A DNA stretch of 64,000 nucleotides from Pseudomonas haemolytica (GTDB taxonomy: Bacteria; Pseudomonadota; Gammaproteobacteria; Pseudomonadales; Pseudomonadaceae): NCBI RefSeq assembly GCF_009659625.1, contig NZ_VOIW01000002.1, positions 310,001 through 374,000 on the forward strand, given 5' to 3'. The notes under the pieces were generated by a model. That model made no database searches and was not told the origin of the DNA. It saw only the letters and a list, made by a program, of their open reading frames with translations. Numbering within the stretch: position 1 is the stretch's first letter; every line of letters starts with the position of its first letter. Shown piece after piece: positions 18,123 through 27,032 of the stretch. The translations under genes were made by a program, and so were the position numbers.

Positions 18123-19391
18123 ATGAATAGCTTTGCGCAATCGCTCCAGAGCAACGCCCCGCTGATCAACCGCAACCGCTTGTGGCAATCGCTGATGGAC
18201 CTGGCCCAACTCGGCGCTACGGCCAAGGGCGGTGTCTGTCGCCTGGCCCTGACCGACCTCGACCGCCAGGCCCGCGACTTGTTCGTGCAGTGGTGCGAGG
18301 CGGCCGGGTGCAGTGTCAGCGTGGATGCCATCGGCAATATTTTTGCCCGGCGTCCCGGGCGCAATCCCTCCCTGGCGCCGGTGATGACCGGCAGCCATAT
18401 CGACACCCAACCTACCGGCGGCAAGTTCGACGGCTGCTACGGGGTGATGGCTGGGCTGGAAGTCATCCGTACGTTGAATGACTTGCAGATCGAGACCCAA
18501 GCGCCGATTGAAGTGGTGGTGTGGACCAACGAAGAAGGCTCGCGCTTCCCGCCGTGCATGATGGGCTCCGGGGTGTTTGCCGGGAAGTTCGACTTGCAGG
18601 ACACCCTCGACAAGCTCGATGACCAGGGCCTGTCGGTGGGCGCCGAATTGCAGCGTATCGGCTATGCCGGTTCGCGTGAAGTGCTGGGCCACCCGGTGGG
18701 TGCGTATTTCGAAGCCCATATCGAGCAAGGCCCGGTGCTGGAAGACCAGGCCACCACGATTGGCGTGGTCATGGGTTGCCTGGGCCAGAAGTGGTTCGAC
18801 CTGACTCTCACCGGCGTCGAGGCCCACGCCGGCCCCACGCCCATGCACCTGCGCAAGGACGCGCTGGTCGGCGCTGCCGAGGTGGTCAGTGCGGTCAACC
18901 GTATCGCCCACCAACAACAGCCGCACGCCTGCGGCACCGTCGGTTGCCTGAGCCTGCACCCGGGTTCGCGCAATGTGATTCCCGGCCAGGTGCACATGAC
19001 CATCGATTTGCGCCACCTGCATGCCGACAAGCTGCAAGCCATGGTCGATGAAGTGCGCGGCGTGATCGAAACCACGGCCGCCCGCCACGGGTTGACGTTT
19101 GAACTGACACCCACCGCCGACTTCCCGCCGCTGGACTTCAACCCGGCCTGCGTCAACGCCATTCGCGATGGCGCGCGTGCCTTGGGTCTGAGTCATATGG
19201 ACATCGTCAGCGGTGCCGGGCATGACGCGATTTTCGTCGCCGAACTGGGCCCGGCCGGGATGATCTTTGTGCCCTGCGAGGGCGGCATCAGCCATAACGA
19301 AATCGAAAACGCCGCGCCGGATGACCTGGCGGCCGGTTGCGCAGTGTTGCTGCGCGCCATGGTCAATGCGGCTCAGGGGGACGTGGCATGA
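18123..19391 (+). CDS. M20-family Zn hydrolase (allantoate amidohydrolase / N-carbamoyl-L-amino acid hydrolase type)
   Basis: 422-residue dinuclear-metal amidohydrolase of the AllC/HyuC group, which removes carbamoyl or ureido groups. Metal-ligand motifs are TGSHIDTQPTGGKFDG, NEEGSRFPP, AHIEQGPVLE and, near the C-terminus, GAGHDA and GGISHNE. The start is the ATG at 18123 behind GGAGA rather than the frame start inside livF. It overlaps the amidase by four bases. The substrate may be an N-carbamoyl amino acid, allantoate, ureidopropionate or a related compound; the sequence alone does not decide. Confidence 0.88.
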   Translation: MNSFAQSLQSNAPLINRNRLWQSLMDLAQLGATAKGGVCRLALTDLDRQARDLFVQWCEAAGCSVSVDAIGNIFARRPGRNPSLAPVMTGSHIDTQPTGGKFDGCYGVMAGLEVIRTLNDLQIETQAPIEVVVWTNEEGSRFPPCMMGSGVFAGKFDLQDTLDKLDDQGLSVGAELQRIGYAGSREVLGHPVGAYFEAHIEQGPVLEDQATTIGVVMGCLGQKWFDLTLTGVEAHAGPTPMHLRKDALVGAAEVVSAVNRIAHQQQPHACGTVGCLSLHPGSRNVIPGQVHMTIDLRHLHADKLQAMVDEVRGVIETTAARHGLTFELTPTADFPPLDFNPACVNAIRDGARALGLSHMDIVSGAGHDAIFVAELGPAGMIFVPCEGGISHNEIENAAPDDLAAGCAVLLRAMVNAAQGDVA

Positions 19392-20788
19392 GTGAGATTG
19401 GGCAACTGACGGCGGTGCAACTGTTGCAGCATTTTCGCGACAAGAGCTTGTCACCGGTGGAAGTCACCGAAGACGCTTTACTGCGCATCGAACGCTATAA
19501 CCCGGTGGTGAACGCCTACTGCCATGTGGACCCACACGGCGCATTGAACGCTGCGCGGGCCTCGGAACAACGCTGGCTGAAAGGTGAGCCTTGCGGCGCA
19601 CTGGATGGCGTACCAGCGTCGATCAAAGACCTCACGCTGACTCTCGGCATGCCGACGCGCAAGGGTTCACGCACGTCTTCAGCCGAAGGCCCATGGGATG
19701 TGGACGCGCCCTTCTCGGCCTTTATGCGCAAGGCCGGTGCGGTATTGCTGGGCAAGACCACCACCCCCGAATTCGGCTGGAAAGGCGTGACCGACAACCC
19801 GCTGTACGGGATCACCCGCAACCCGTGGGACACCCGCACCACGGCAGGCGGCTCGTCCGGTGGCGCGGGTGCAGCGGCGGCGTTGAACCTCGGCGTGCTG
19901 CACCAGGGCAGCGATGCGGGCGGCTCGATTCGTATTCCCTGTGCATTTACCGGCACGTTCGGGATCAAACCGACCTTCGGCTATGTGCCGCAATGGCCGG
20001 CCAGTTCCATGACAATCCTCTCGCACCTGGGGCCGATGACCCGCACGGTGGAAGACAGTGTGCTGATGCTACAGACCGTGGCACACGCGGATGCGCGGGA
20101 TGGCTTGATCGGTGCACCGAGAACCACGCCGTGGCTGACGCCGGGTACAGATTTGAAAGGCTTGCGTGTGGCCTATAGCCCCACGTTCGGCTATGTGGAT
20201 GTGGATCCGCAGGTCGCCAAGGTAGTCGCCCAGGCCGTGGAGGGCCTGGTGCAATTGGGCGCCCATGTCGAGCAGATCGACCCAGGTTTCAGCGACCCGC
20301 TTGAGGTGTTCAGCACGTTGTGGGCTGCCGGCGCTGCACGCTTGACCGGCTCCATGAACGACGCGCAACGGCAACTGCTGGACCCAGGGCTGCTGCGTAT
20401 TGCGCAACGCGGCGAGCAGCTGAGCCTGAAGGATTTCAACGCAGCCTTGGAAGCGCGGGCAGCATTGGTGGCGCGTATGGCGGCGTTTCATGAGCACTAC
20501 GACGTGCTCGTGTCGCCGATGATGCCGATCACCGCGTTCGACGCCGGACACAACGTACCGCCGGACTCGGGGATGAACGAGTGGATGGAATGGACGCCGT
20601 TCACCTACCCCTTCAACTTGACGCAGCAACCGGCGGCGTCGGTGCCGTGTGGGTTGGCGGCGAATGGGCTGCCGGTGGGCTTGCATGTGGTGGGCGCGCG
20701 TTTTGCCGATGAGATGGTGTTAGGGGTGTGTCGAACGTACGCAAAGGCGTTCCCCACCGAACACCTTGAAGCACCGAGCGTGCCCTGA
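19388..20788 (+). CDS. Amidase-signature family amidase
   Basis: 466-residue serine amidase of the GatA/amidase-signature family. The Ser-cisSer-Lys triad elements are visible: ASIKD (Lys), TAGGSSGGAG (cis-Ser) and GSDAGGSIRIP (nucleophile Ser). Its ATG overlaps the stop of the Zn hydrolase (ATGA). Together the two enzymes could hydrolyse an imported diamide or ureido compound in two steps, which is an inference from linkage. A related 3'-end fragment lies 430 bases downstream at 21201-21278. Confidence 0.9.
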   Translation: MSEIGQLTAVQLLQHFRDKSLSPVEVTEDALLRIERYNPVVNAYCHVDPHGALNAARASEQRWLKGEPCGALDGVPASIKDLTLTLGMPTRKGSRTSSAEGPWDVDAPFSAFMRKAGAVLLGKTTTPEFGWKGVTDNPLYGITRNPWDTRTTAGGSSGGAGAAAALNLGVLHQGSDAGGSIRIPCAFTGTFGIKPTFGYVPQWPASSMTILSHLGPMTRTVEDSVLMLQTVAHADARDGLIGAPRTTPWLTPGTDLKGLRVAYSPTFGYVDVDPQVAKVVAQAVEGLVQLGAHVEQIDPGFSDPLEVFSTLWAAGAARLTGSMNDAQRQLLDPGLLRIAQRGEQLSLKDFNAALEARAALVARMAAFHEHYDVLVSPMMPITAFDAGHNVPPDSGMNEWMEWTPFTYPFNLTQQPAASVPCGLAANGLPVGLHVVGARFADEMVLGVCRTYAKAFPTEHLEAPSVP

Positions 20789-20799
20789 ACCGCGGCTTT

Positions 20800-20831
20800 C
20801 GACCGCAGATTGCCGTGTGCATCTGCGGTCG
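20800..20831. terminator. Inverted repeat after the amidase gene
   Basis: Perfect 11-base arms (CGACCGCAGAT and ATCTGCGGTCG) with a 10-base loop, starting 12 bases after the amidase stop. A short T run appears only about 24 bases further on, so this is either a weak terminator or a protein-binding site ahead of the next gene. A TATAAT-like sequence follows at about 20840. Confidence 0.45.
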
Positions 20832-20879
20832 CGGATGGCCTATAATTCGCGCCTCTTTTTGTTGCCCGGATTGTTTCAG

Positions 20880-21155
20880 ATGGAATTCACAAGGACTGTC
20901 CTGACGAGCGCAGTGCTCGCCCTCCTGCCTGTTATGGCCCACGGCGCGCCGTTGGACCTGACCTACACAGCTCCACCTTCGCAAGTTGTGCCGGTCGACT
21001 CGACGGCCCCGGCCAAGCCACTGTTCCCGGTTCAAACCCTGCCTGCGCTGAAACTCGAACACAGTTGCGAAGGTCCGCAGTGCCAATACGAAATTGATCT
21101 CGACAAGCGCCACGAAGACCAGACGACACGGCGATGGTCTATCGGGATCCAGTAA
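20880..21155 (+). CDS. Small secreted hypothetical protein
   Basis: 91 residues. An N-terminal signal peptide (MEFTRTVLTSAVLALLPVMAHGAP) is followed by a proline-rich stretch and a short segment with a likely cysteine pair (HSCEGPQCQYEIDL). The ATG at 20880 is chosen because the signal peptide begins there; the longer frame overlaps the amidase end. I do not recognise a family. It lies between the amidase gene and a remnant of an amidase 3' end, so it may have been inserted here. Confidence 0.6.
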   Translation: MEFTRTVLTSAVLALLPVMAHGAPLDLTYTAPPSQVVPVDSTAPAKPLFPVQTLPALKLEHSCEGPQCQYEIDLDKRHEDQTTRRWSIGIQ

Positions 21156-21200
21156 GACGCTACGCACGAACGTCGCCCCAGATAAGCAAAAGCGGCAACC

Positions 21201-21278
21201 GCCGTCACTGACGCACTGCGGGTGTGCCAGCGATACGCCAAGGCATTTCCAACCGAACATCGGGCGTCCCCACAGTGA
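21201..21278 (+). pseudogene. Remnant of an amidase gene 3' end
   Basis: In frame, 21222-21278 encodes VCQRYAKAFPTEHRASPQ followed by a stop, which parallels VCRTYAKAFPTEHLEAPSVP at the end of the intact amidase at 20788. Over 39 aligned bases 28 are identical, and several differences fall at third codon positions. Similarity fades upstream (DALRV against MVLGV). It is the tail of a diverged amidase gene, left by duplication or by replacement of the rest. Confidence 0.7.
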
Positions 21279-21360
21279 AGTCATCAAGGCTTGGGGCATC
21301 TATGTACCGCCGCCACAGGCCTGATCAGCAGTCAAATCCTCAAGGTCATAACCCTTAACC

Positions 21361-22623
21361 TTGAAGAGTACATGCACCTTGGACCCGATCAGATACAAAG
21401 ATCTTTTGATCAACTTCACACACAACTTTTCCTACTACGGAAATAACCGTACCGGCAATAGCGAGAACGAGCACTTCGGCGATAAGCCCATCACGTTCTA
21501 TCGCCCCAGAGTTCCCCCGGAACTGGCCGAATATTCAATACTGGGCGATGTACTCGAGCCTAACTTCCGCGATATCCACGGCCTGAAGGTGGTGCCAGTG
21601 GTGGCGGACGCACAGGGCCCGACAGGGACCGCGCTCAAACCACCGATCGACTTTACCTGGGTGTGGCAGCTAGACAGACCCGAACTCACCCTTTCGATCT
21701 GGCGCCCGGTAGCACCGCCCGGTTACGTGAGCATGGGGTTGGTCTGTAACAATTCCCTTCGACCTCCGACTAACGCAGGGGTCAAATGTGTGCGTAAAGA
21801 CCTGGTTATTCAAGCCCGGATCGATGAGGAGGTCTGGAACGACAGGGGCACGCAGGCGGGCACGAACTTCTCCGCCTGGAAAATTGCGCCGCCCTCGCCC
21901 TTGCCGGCAGAAGTGTTCTTTTGTACGGGAACCTCTATCGGTCATAACCAATATTCAATGCCCTCATCCGTCACCCGCGCCTTCGCCCTGCGTACGCACC
22001 TGCCCATCCAGGCCCCCGTCGCGCCCTCGCACGCGCCGGTGTTGACAGGCTACGCCCGGCCATCGGACTTCGAGCGTAATAACGCGACCTACACAATGGT
22101 ACTGCCTTGGTTCGTTATCTCTGACCCCGTATTGACGCCGGATCAGCAGTTCATTCAATCACCTCAGTACCACTTGCAGAGAACCGAGAACTACGTGCTG
22201 GTTCGCCATGCTCACAACAACACGGGTGACGTTCAACGCTACAACTGGGCGATCCATTCCAGTGAATCAACCAGCAGCACGCAAACGAACTCAACCACTG
22301 CAGGAATAGAGTTAAGCGTAGAGGCTGGCTTTGCGGGGCTGTTCAAAACCGCTGCGAAAAGCAACTTCAGCATCAGCCAGAGCAACGCAATCACCCAAGG
22401 TTGGACAACCTCAAAAACGTTCACTGTCTGGTGCACCCTGGGCGCCTATAAAGCCGTTGGCGTATTTTTGATCAGCTATGCATACCGGCTGCTGCGTACC
22501 GACGGCAGCGAAGTGGGTGAAGGCCTTACTCTGCAACCGCACAACAGTTTGTACTGGGCCGAGTACCCGTCTGCCCCTGGCTCGGCGACGGTAGTCGAAA
22601 CGGCAGAGTATTTGGTCTCGTAG
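21361..22623 (+). CDS. Vps62-like protein with possible pore-forming C-terminal half
   Basis: About 420 residues without a signal peptide. Residues 43-150 carry two Vps62-type repeats (ITFYRPRVPPELAEYSILGDV and LTLSIWRPVAPPGYVSMGLV), a fold found in bacterial, fungal and plant proteins and in some candidate toxins. Residues 305-350 are rich in Ser, Thr and Asn with alternating hydrophobic residues (SSTQTNSTTAGIELSVEAGF), as in the insertion hairpins of aerolysin-like pore formers; this second point is only a resemblance. The start is uncertain: TTG 21361 follows an in-frame stop at 21349, no ATG is in frame nearby, and no good ribosome site is seen. Codon use and surroundings suggest accessory DNA. 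Confidence 0.6.
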   Translation: MKSTCTLDPIRYKDLLINFTHNFSYYGNNRTGNSENEHFGDKPITFYRPRVPPELAEYSILGDVLEPNFRDIHGLKVVPVVADAQGPTGTALKPPIDFTWVWQLDRPELTLSIWRPVAPPGYVSMGLVCNNSLRPPTNAGVKCVRKDLVIQARIDEEVWNDRGTQAGTNFSAWKIAPPSPLPAEVFFCTGTSIGHNQYSMPSSVTRAFALRTHLPIQAPVAPSHAPVLTGYARPSDFERNNATYTMVLPWFVISDPVLTPDQQFIQSPQYHLQRTENYVLVRHAHNNTGDVQRYNWAIHSSESTSSTQTNSTTAGIELSVEAGFAGLFKTAAKSNFSISQSNAITQGWTTSKTFTVWCTLGAYKAVGVFLISYAYRLLRTDGSEVGEGLTLQPHNSLYWAEYPSAPGSATVVETAEYLVS

Positions 22624-22700
22624 CCTCTGCTGCATGAATGAATGCCAGTCCAGGGGACAATGACTCTACAATAACCGTCACTTTCTTCTGCGACTCCCCC

Positions 22701-23564
22701 ATGGACATCGAACTGGCACGCACCTTCCTCGAAATCACCCGCTGCGGCAGCCTCGCCGCAGCAGCCGAGAAACTGCACGTCACCCAGACCGCCATCACCG
22801 CCCGCGTGAAGAACCTGGAGAGCCAGTTGGGCAGCACGCTGTTTATCCGCAACCGCGCAGGGGCACGCCTGACCGCCGATGGCGAGGCCTTCATGGTGTA
22901 CGCCAACCAGCTGCTGCAAACCTGGGAAGCCGCCAAGCGTGACCTGCCGTTACCCGATGGTTACCGCAATGTGCTGCATATCGGCGGCGAGGTCAGCTTG
23001 TGCAACCCGTTGATGCTCGGCTGGGCCCAGGCCCTGCGCGAGCACATCCCCGGGCATGCCCTGCGCACCGAAATCCGCGAAGGCGACTATCTGTTGCGCC
23101 AGTTGGAACTGGGCGTGCTCGATGCCGCGTTGGTGTTCCAGCCGCACTACTGGCCGGGCTTGCAGGTGGAGCAGGTGCTGGAGGAAAAACTGATCCTGGT
23201 GCAACTGGCAAGCCAGCCGGAGCCGTACGTGTATATCGATTGGGGCCAGGGTTTTCGCCAGCAACATGACACCGCCCTGCCCGATAAGGCCCGCGCTGCG
23301 CTGAGTTTCAACCTCGGGCCGCTGGCGTTGCAGTACATCCTGGAGAATGGCGGCGCCGGGTATTTCCGCACGAGGGTGGTGCAGAGCTACCTGGACAGTG
23401 GCGTGATGCAGCGGGTAGCCAAGGCACCGGAGTTCAGTTTCCCGACTTACCTGGTGTATTCACGGGCGCGGGATTCGGCGGTGTTGCAACAGGCATTGGC
23501 GCTGCTGCGCGAGGTGGTCAAGGCCGAAAGTGACTGGTCGCAACGCTGGGACCCGCTGATTTGA
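22701..23564 (+). CDS. LysR-family transcriptional regulator
   Basis: 287 residues from the ATG at 22701. The N-terminal winged HTH (residues 2-60, FLEITRCGSLAAAAEKLHVTQTAITARVKNLESQLG) is followed by a substrate-binding domain. It stands alone on the plus strand between the Vps62-like gene and the LacI regulator; its target is unknown. Confidence 0.9.
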   Translation: MDIELARTFLEITRCGSLAAAAEKLHVTQTAITARVKNLESQLGSTLFIRNRAGARLTADGEAFMVYANQLLQTWEAAKRDLPLPDGYRNVLHIGGEVSLCNPLMLGWAQALREHIPGHALRTEIREGDYLLRQLELGVLDAALVFQPHYWPGLQVEQVLEEKLILVQLASQPEPYVYIDWGQGFRQQHDTALPDKARAALSFNLGPLALQYILENGGAGYFRTRVVQSYLDSGVMQRVAKAPEFSFPTYLVYSRARDSAVLQQALALLREVVKAESDWSQRWDPLI

Positions 23565-23622
23565 AGCGCCGGATGGCGCCGCGCATGCTAGCCTGCGGGT
23601 GTTTCCTTTTGCAGCCTTTGCG

Positions 23623-24627
23623 ATGAACAAGAAAAAGTCCGTCACCATCAGCGACATCGCCAAACGGGTCGGCATGACCACCATCACGGTGTCCCGGGCG
23701 CTGAGCAAACCCGACCTGGTCAAACCCGCCACCCTGGCGCGCATCCTCGAGGTGGCGCGCGAGCTGGACTATGTGCCCAATGCCTTCGCCCGTGGGCTCA
23801 AGCGCAGTGAAAGCCTGATCATCGGGGTGATTACCGCATCGGTGGACAACCCGTTCTACAGCGAGATGATCAAGGCGATTTCCCGCGAGGCCAAACAGCA
23901 CGGCTACACCATCATGCTGGTGGACACCGACGAGCTGGAAGAACTCGAGAGCAAAGCGGTGGACACCCTGCTGGGCTACCGCGTGGCGGGGATCATCCTC
24001 TCGCCGGTCTCCGATGAGCCCAGCTACCAGCCTGACTATCTTGAGCGCCTGGGCAACGGCAAGACGCCGGTGGTACTGCTTGATCGCACTATCCACGACA
24101 GCCCTTTCAGCCGCGTGGTGCTCGACAATTACCACAGTGGCCTACAGGCCGCACACTACCTGCTACGCCAGACCCCACACCTCAAACGCCTGCTGGTGCT
24201 GACCGGCCCCGAGCATTCACGCATCACCGTGGAGCGTCTCAAGGGCCTGCGCGAGGTGCTGGCCGAACACCCGCAGGTCGAAGTTGAAGTGCAGGCCGGC
24301 GACTACACCTTGATGCCGGCTTACCTGCACACCCTCGACTACCTGGCCGATCACTCGGTGCCGGACGCAATCATGGGTTTCAACCAATTGATCACCCTGG
24401 GAGCCCTGCGCGCATTGCGCATGCACAACATCCCCCACGACAGCCTGACCATCTGCGGTATCGACCGCCTGCCCTTCGCCGATATTTTCGGCGTACCCAT
24501 CGCCTGTGTGGCCCACGACGCCTCCCTGGCCGGCAGCAGCGCCGTACGCCTGCTGCTCGACCGCCTGCAAGACCCGTACAAGCCACGGGACAAGGTCGTC
24601 ATCGCCGGGCAGTTGGAAAACGGCTAG
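23623..24627 (+). CDS. LacI-family transcriptional regulator of the sugar/polyol locus
   Basis: 334 residues from the ATG at 23623 (MNKKKSVTISDIAKRVGMTTITVSRALSKP), with the LacI HTH plus hinge (LDYVPNAFARGLKRSES) and a sugar-binding core. The GntR/Gnt-I branch of LacI proteins looks similar. Its stop overlaps the stop of the convergent SDR gene by four bases (CTAG). It is the obvious candidate to bind the CG-centred palindrome at 31631-31648 in front of the transport operon. Confidence 0.9.
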   Translation: MNKKKSVTISDIAKRVGMTTITVSRALSKPDLVKPATLARILEVARELDYVPNAFARGLKRSESLIIGVITASVDNPFYSEMIKAISREAKQHGYTIMLVDTDELEELESKAVDTLLGYRVAGIILSPVSDEPSYQPDYLERLGNGKTPVVLLDRTIHDSPFSRVVLDNYHSGLQAAHYLLRQTPHLKRLLVLTGPEHSRITVERLKGLREVLAEHPQVEVEVQAGDYTLMPAYLHTLDYLADHSVPDAIMGFNQLITLGALRALRMHNIPHDSLTICGIDRLPFADIFGVPIACVAHDASLAGSSAVRLLLDRLQDPYKPRDKVVIAGQLENG

Positions 24628-25349
24628 CGGCTGGTGTAACCACCATCGATAGGCAAGCTCACGCCACTGATCATGCTTGCCGCGTCGCTCAGCAGGAACA
24701 GCACTGGCAACGCCACTTCCGCCGGTTGCGCAAAACGCCCCAACGGAATGGCTGCCAGCGCTGGGTCGCGCTTGGCCGGGTCGGACCAGGCCATGCTCGC
24801 CATCGGCGTCAACGTCACCGTGGGATTGACGCTGTTGACGCGTATGCCGAAACGCCCCCATTCAGCGCATTGCACTCGGGTGATTGCATCCAGTGCGGCT
24901 TTGGAGGCGCAGTAGCCGAGATGGTCGTCCAGCGCCACCAACGACGCCTGGCTGGAAACGTTGACGATACTGCCGGCGATATTCGCCTCGAGCATTTTTG
25001 CCACGACACGACTGGCCACCTGGGCAGCGGCACGGGCATTGACGTTCATCACCTGATCGAAAGCCTCGGCGCTGATGGCGGCGGCGGGCTCCAGGCGCGA
25101 GATGCCGGCGCAGTTGACCAGGCCGTGCAGGGGCGGCAGGTCTTGCAGCGCTCTATCGAGGGCCGGGCTGTCGGCGATATCCAGGCACAACGTGCGGCAG
25201 CCCAGTTGCGACAGCGCGTTGGCGTCGCGGCCGAGGGCGAAGACTTCGGCGCCGCTGTTGATCAGTTGCCGGGCGATTTCGCGACCGATGCCACTGCTGG
25301 CGCCGGTGACGAGGATACGCTGGTGGGTGAAATCGAAGGTGGCTTGCAT
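24624..25349 (-). CDS. Short-chain dehydrogenase/reductase (polyol/xylulose reductase-like)
   Basis: 241 residues from the ATG at 25349. The cofactor motif is TGASSGIG (residues 14-21), NCAG is present, and the catalytic residues Ser, Tyr and Lys are seen in NVSSQASLVALDDHLGYCASKAAL. The best resemblance is to the carbonyl/L-xylulose reductase branch. It is last in the minus-strand sugar locus, after the kinase and a REPIN. The presence of an SDR plus a zinc dehydrogenase plus a kinase suggests polyol oxidation followed by ketose phosphorylation. Confidence 0.85.
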   Translation of the reverse strand: MQATFDFTHQRILVTGASSGIGREIARQLINSGAEVFALGRDANALSQLGCRTLCLDIADSPALDRALQDLPPLHGLVNCAGISRLEPAAAISAEAFDQVMNVNARAAAQVASRVVAKMLEANIAGSIVNVSSQASLVALDDHLGYCASKAALDAITRVQCAEWGRFGIRVNSVNPTVTLTPMASMAWSDPAKRDPALAAIPLGRFAQPAEVALPVLFLLSDAASMISGVSLPIDGGYTSR

Positions 25350-25380
25350 AAACGAAACTCTCGAGAACAATAAAGACCCA

Positions 25381-25469
25381 TGTGGGAGGGGGCTTGCCCC
25401 CGATGAGGGAGTGTCAGTGAGTGCATCTGTGACTGACCCACCGCCATCGGGAGCAAGCCCCCTCCCACA
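25381..25469. repeat. REPIN, GGGGGCTTGCTCCCGAT type
   Basis: Arms TGTGGGAGGGGGCTTGC... and ...GCAAGCCCCCTCCCACA are inverted over about 24 bases with one mismatch. It lies between the kinase stop and the SDR start, both on the minus strand, so it may reduce expression of the SDR relative to upstream genes. Confidence 0.9.
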
Positions 25470-25487
25470 TTTTTGGACTGTGTTGAG

Positions 25488-27032
25488 TCAGGTGACTTGC
25501 AGGTTGTGCATGATCGGTTTCAGGGCGGGATACAGCTTCAGGTACTCGGTAAACGCCCGGTCATAGGCCATGACATTCTCGCGCTTGGGCTGCGCCCGTT
25601 GCTCCAACTGCACCCAGCCCGTGTCCATCGCCGCGTCACTCACCAACCCCACCGTATGCGCCGCCAACAACGCCGCGCCCAAGGCGGCTTCAACCTCCTG
25701 GACAATGGTATAGACCGGATAGCGGGTGACATCGGCGATGATCTGCATCCACACATCCGAATGGCTCGCCCCGCCCACCACAATCAGGCGCGGGTCCAGG
25801 GAGTGCGCGCCCTGGGTGCCCGCTTCGATATTGTGGCGCAGGGCAAAACTCACGCCTTCCAGCACTGCGCGATACAGGTGGATGCGGCTGTGATACAGGT
25901 TGAGCCCGACAAAACTGCCACTGGCGCGGTCATCCCATACCGGGCTGCGTTCGCCCATCAGGTACGGCAGGAACAACAGGCCTTCACTGCCCGCCGGGAT
26001 CTTCATCGCGCTCTGTTCCAGCAGCACCAGGCTGTCTTGCCCCGTCGCCTTGGCCTGCTGTTCTTCGGCCTGGCAGAACTGCTCGCGAAACCAGCTGACC
26101 GAGGCCCCGGCAGTGATCGCACCGCCGAAGATGTACAGGTCGCGGTGGCCGTTGTAGACGTGGGGCATGCTCACCAAGCCATGGTGTGCATCGACCTGCT
26201 GGTTGAGGTAACCCCAGCACATGCTGGTGCCGATCATCGCCACATGGTTGCCCGGTTGGGTGACGCCGGCGGCCAGGGTCGCCATGGCCGCGTCCACGCC
26301 GCCAGCAAGAATCGGCGTGCCCGCCTGCAAGCCCAGGCGCACGGCCCAGTCCGGCAACAGCCCACCCACCACCTCGCCGGAATACAGCAGGCGCTCGGGC
26401 ATCATCGCCAGGGGAATCTCCAGCGCCGCGAGCATCTCCTCGGACCAACCGCGCTGCGCCACGTCATACACACCGCCGATATTGCCGGCGCTGCTATGGT
26501 CCACCGCCAATTCGCCGGTCAGGCACCAATTGATATAGCTGTTGGGCGGCAGCAGGTAACGGGTGTTCGCCCACACGTGCGGTTGATGCTGCTTGAGCCA
26601 GAGCATCTTGGTGAAGCCGTAGTAGCTGTCCACCGAGTTGCCGGTGACCGTGAACAGCCGGTCCAGGTCTACCTGCTCGCGCACCCAGGCCACCTGCTCG
26701 CCGGCGCGACGGTCCATCCAGATCAGGCACGGGTGCAGCGGCGTCATCTGCGCATCCACGGCAACCCCCGAGCCACCGTACAGGCTGCTGATGCACAGCG
26801 CCTTGACCTGCTGCGGCGGCACGCCAGCCTTGGCCATGCACTGGGTCACGCAGGCTTCGACCGCGTCCAGCCACACCTGCGGCCATTGCTCGGCCCAGCG
26901 CACTTTCGGCGTATCCACCCGATAGCCCTGACTGTGCTGGGCGATGATCGTGCCGTGGGCATCCACCAGCAGCGCCTTGGTGCTTTGGGTCCCTATGTCG
27001 ACACCCATGACGTAGCTCATGCTGTTATTCAT
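25488..27032 (-). CDS. FGGY-family carbohydrate kinase
   Basis: 514 residues. The N-terminal ATPase motif VMGVDIGTQSTKALLVDA and the FGGY-type second domain (ILAGGVDAAMATLAAGV, then LIVVGGASHSDVWMQIIADV) are clear. It resembles xylulokinase and the tetrulose/ribulose kinases; the substrate is not decided by sequence. The ATG at 27032 overlaps the 3' end of the dehydrogenase gene; ATG 27020 (MSYVMG) is an alternative. It probably phosphorylates the ketose made by one of the two linked dehydrogenases. Confidence 0.88.
   Translation of the reverse strand: MNNSMSYVMGVDIGTQSTKALLVDAHGTIIAQHSQGYRVDTPKVRWAEQWPQVWLDAVEACVTQCMAKAGVPPQQVKALCISSLYGGSGVAVDAQMTPLHPCLIWMDRRAGEQVAWVREQVDLDRLFTVTGNSVDSYYGFTKMLWLKQHQPHVWANTRYLLPPNSYINWCLTGELAVDHSSAGNIGGVYDVAQRGWSEEMLAALEIPLAMMPERLLYSGEVVGGLLPDWAVRLGLQAGTPILAGGVDAAMATLAAGVTQPGNHVAMIGTSMCWGYLNQQVDAHHGLVSMPHVYNGHRDLYIFGGAITAGASVSWFREQFCQAEEQQAKATGQDSLVLLEQSAMKIPAGSEGLLFLPYLMGERSPVWDDRASGSFVGLNLYHSRIHLYRAVLEGVSFALRHNIEAGTQGAHSLDPRLIVVGGASHSDVWMQIIADVTRYPVYTIVQEVEAALGAALLAAHTVGLVSDAAMDTGWVQLEQRAQPKRENVMAYDRAFTEYLKLYPALKPIMHNLQVT

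Noticed and set aside
18078..19454. 458-residue minus-strand open frame
   Set aside because: It is the antisense of the M20 hydrolase, which has all metal-ligand motifs.
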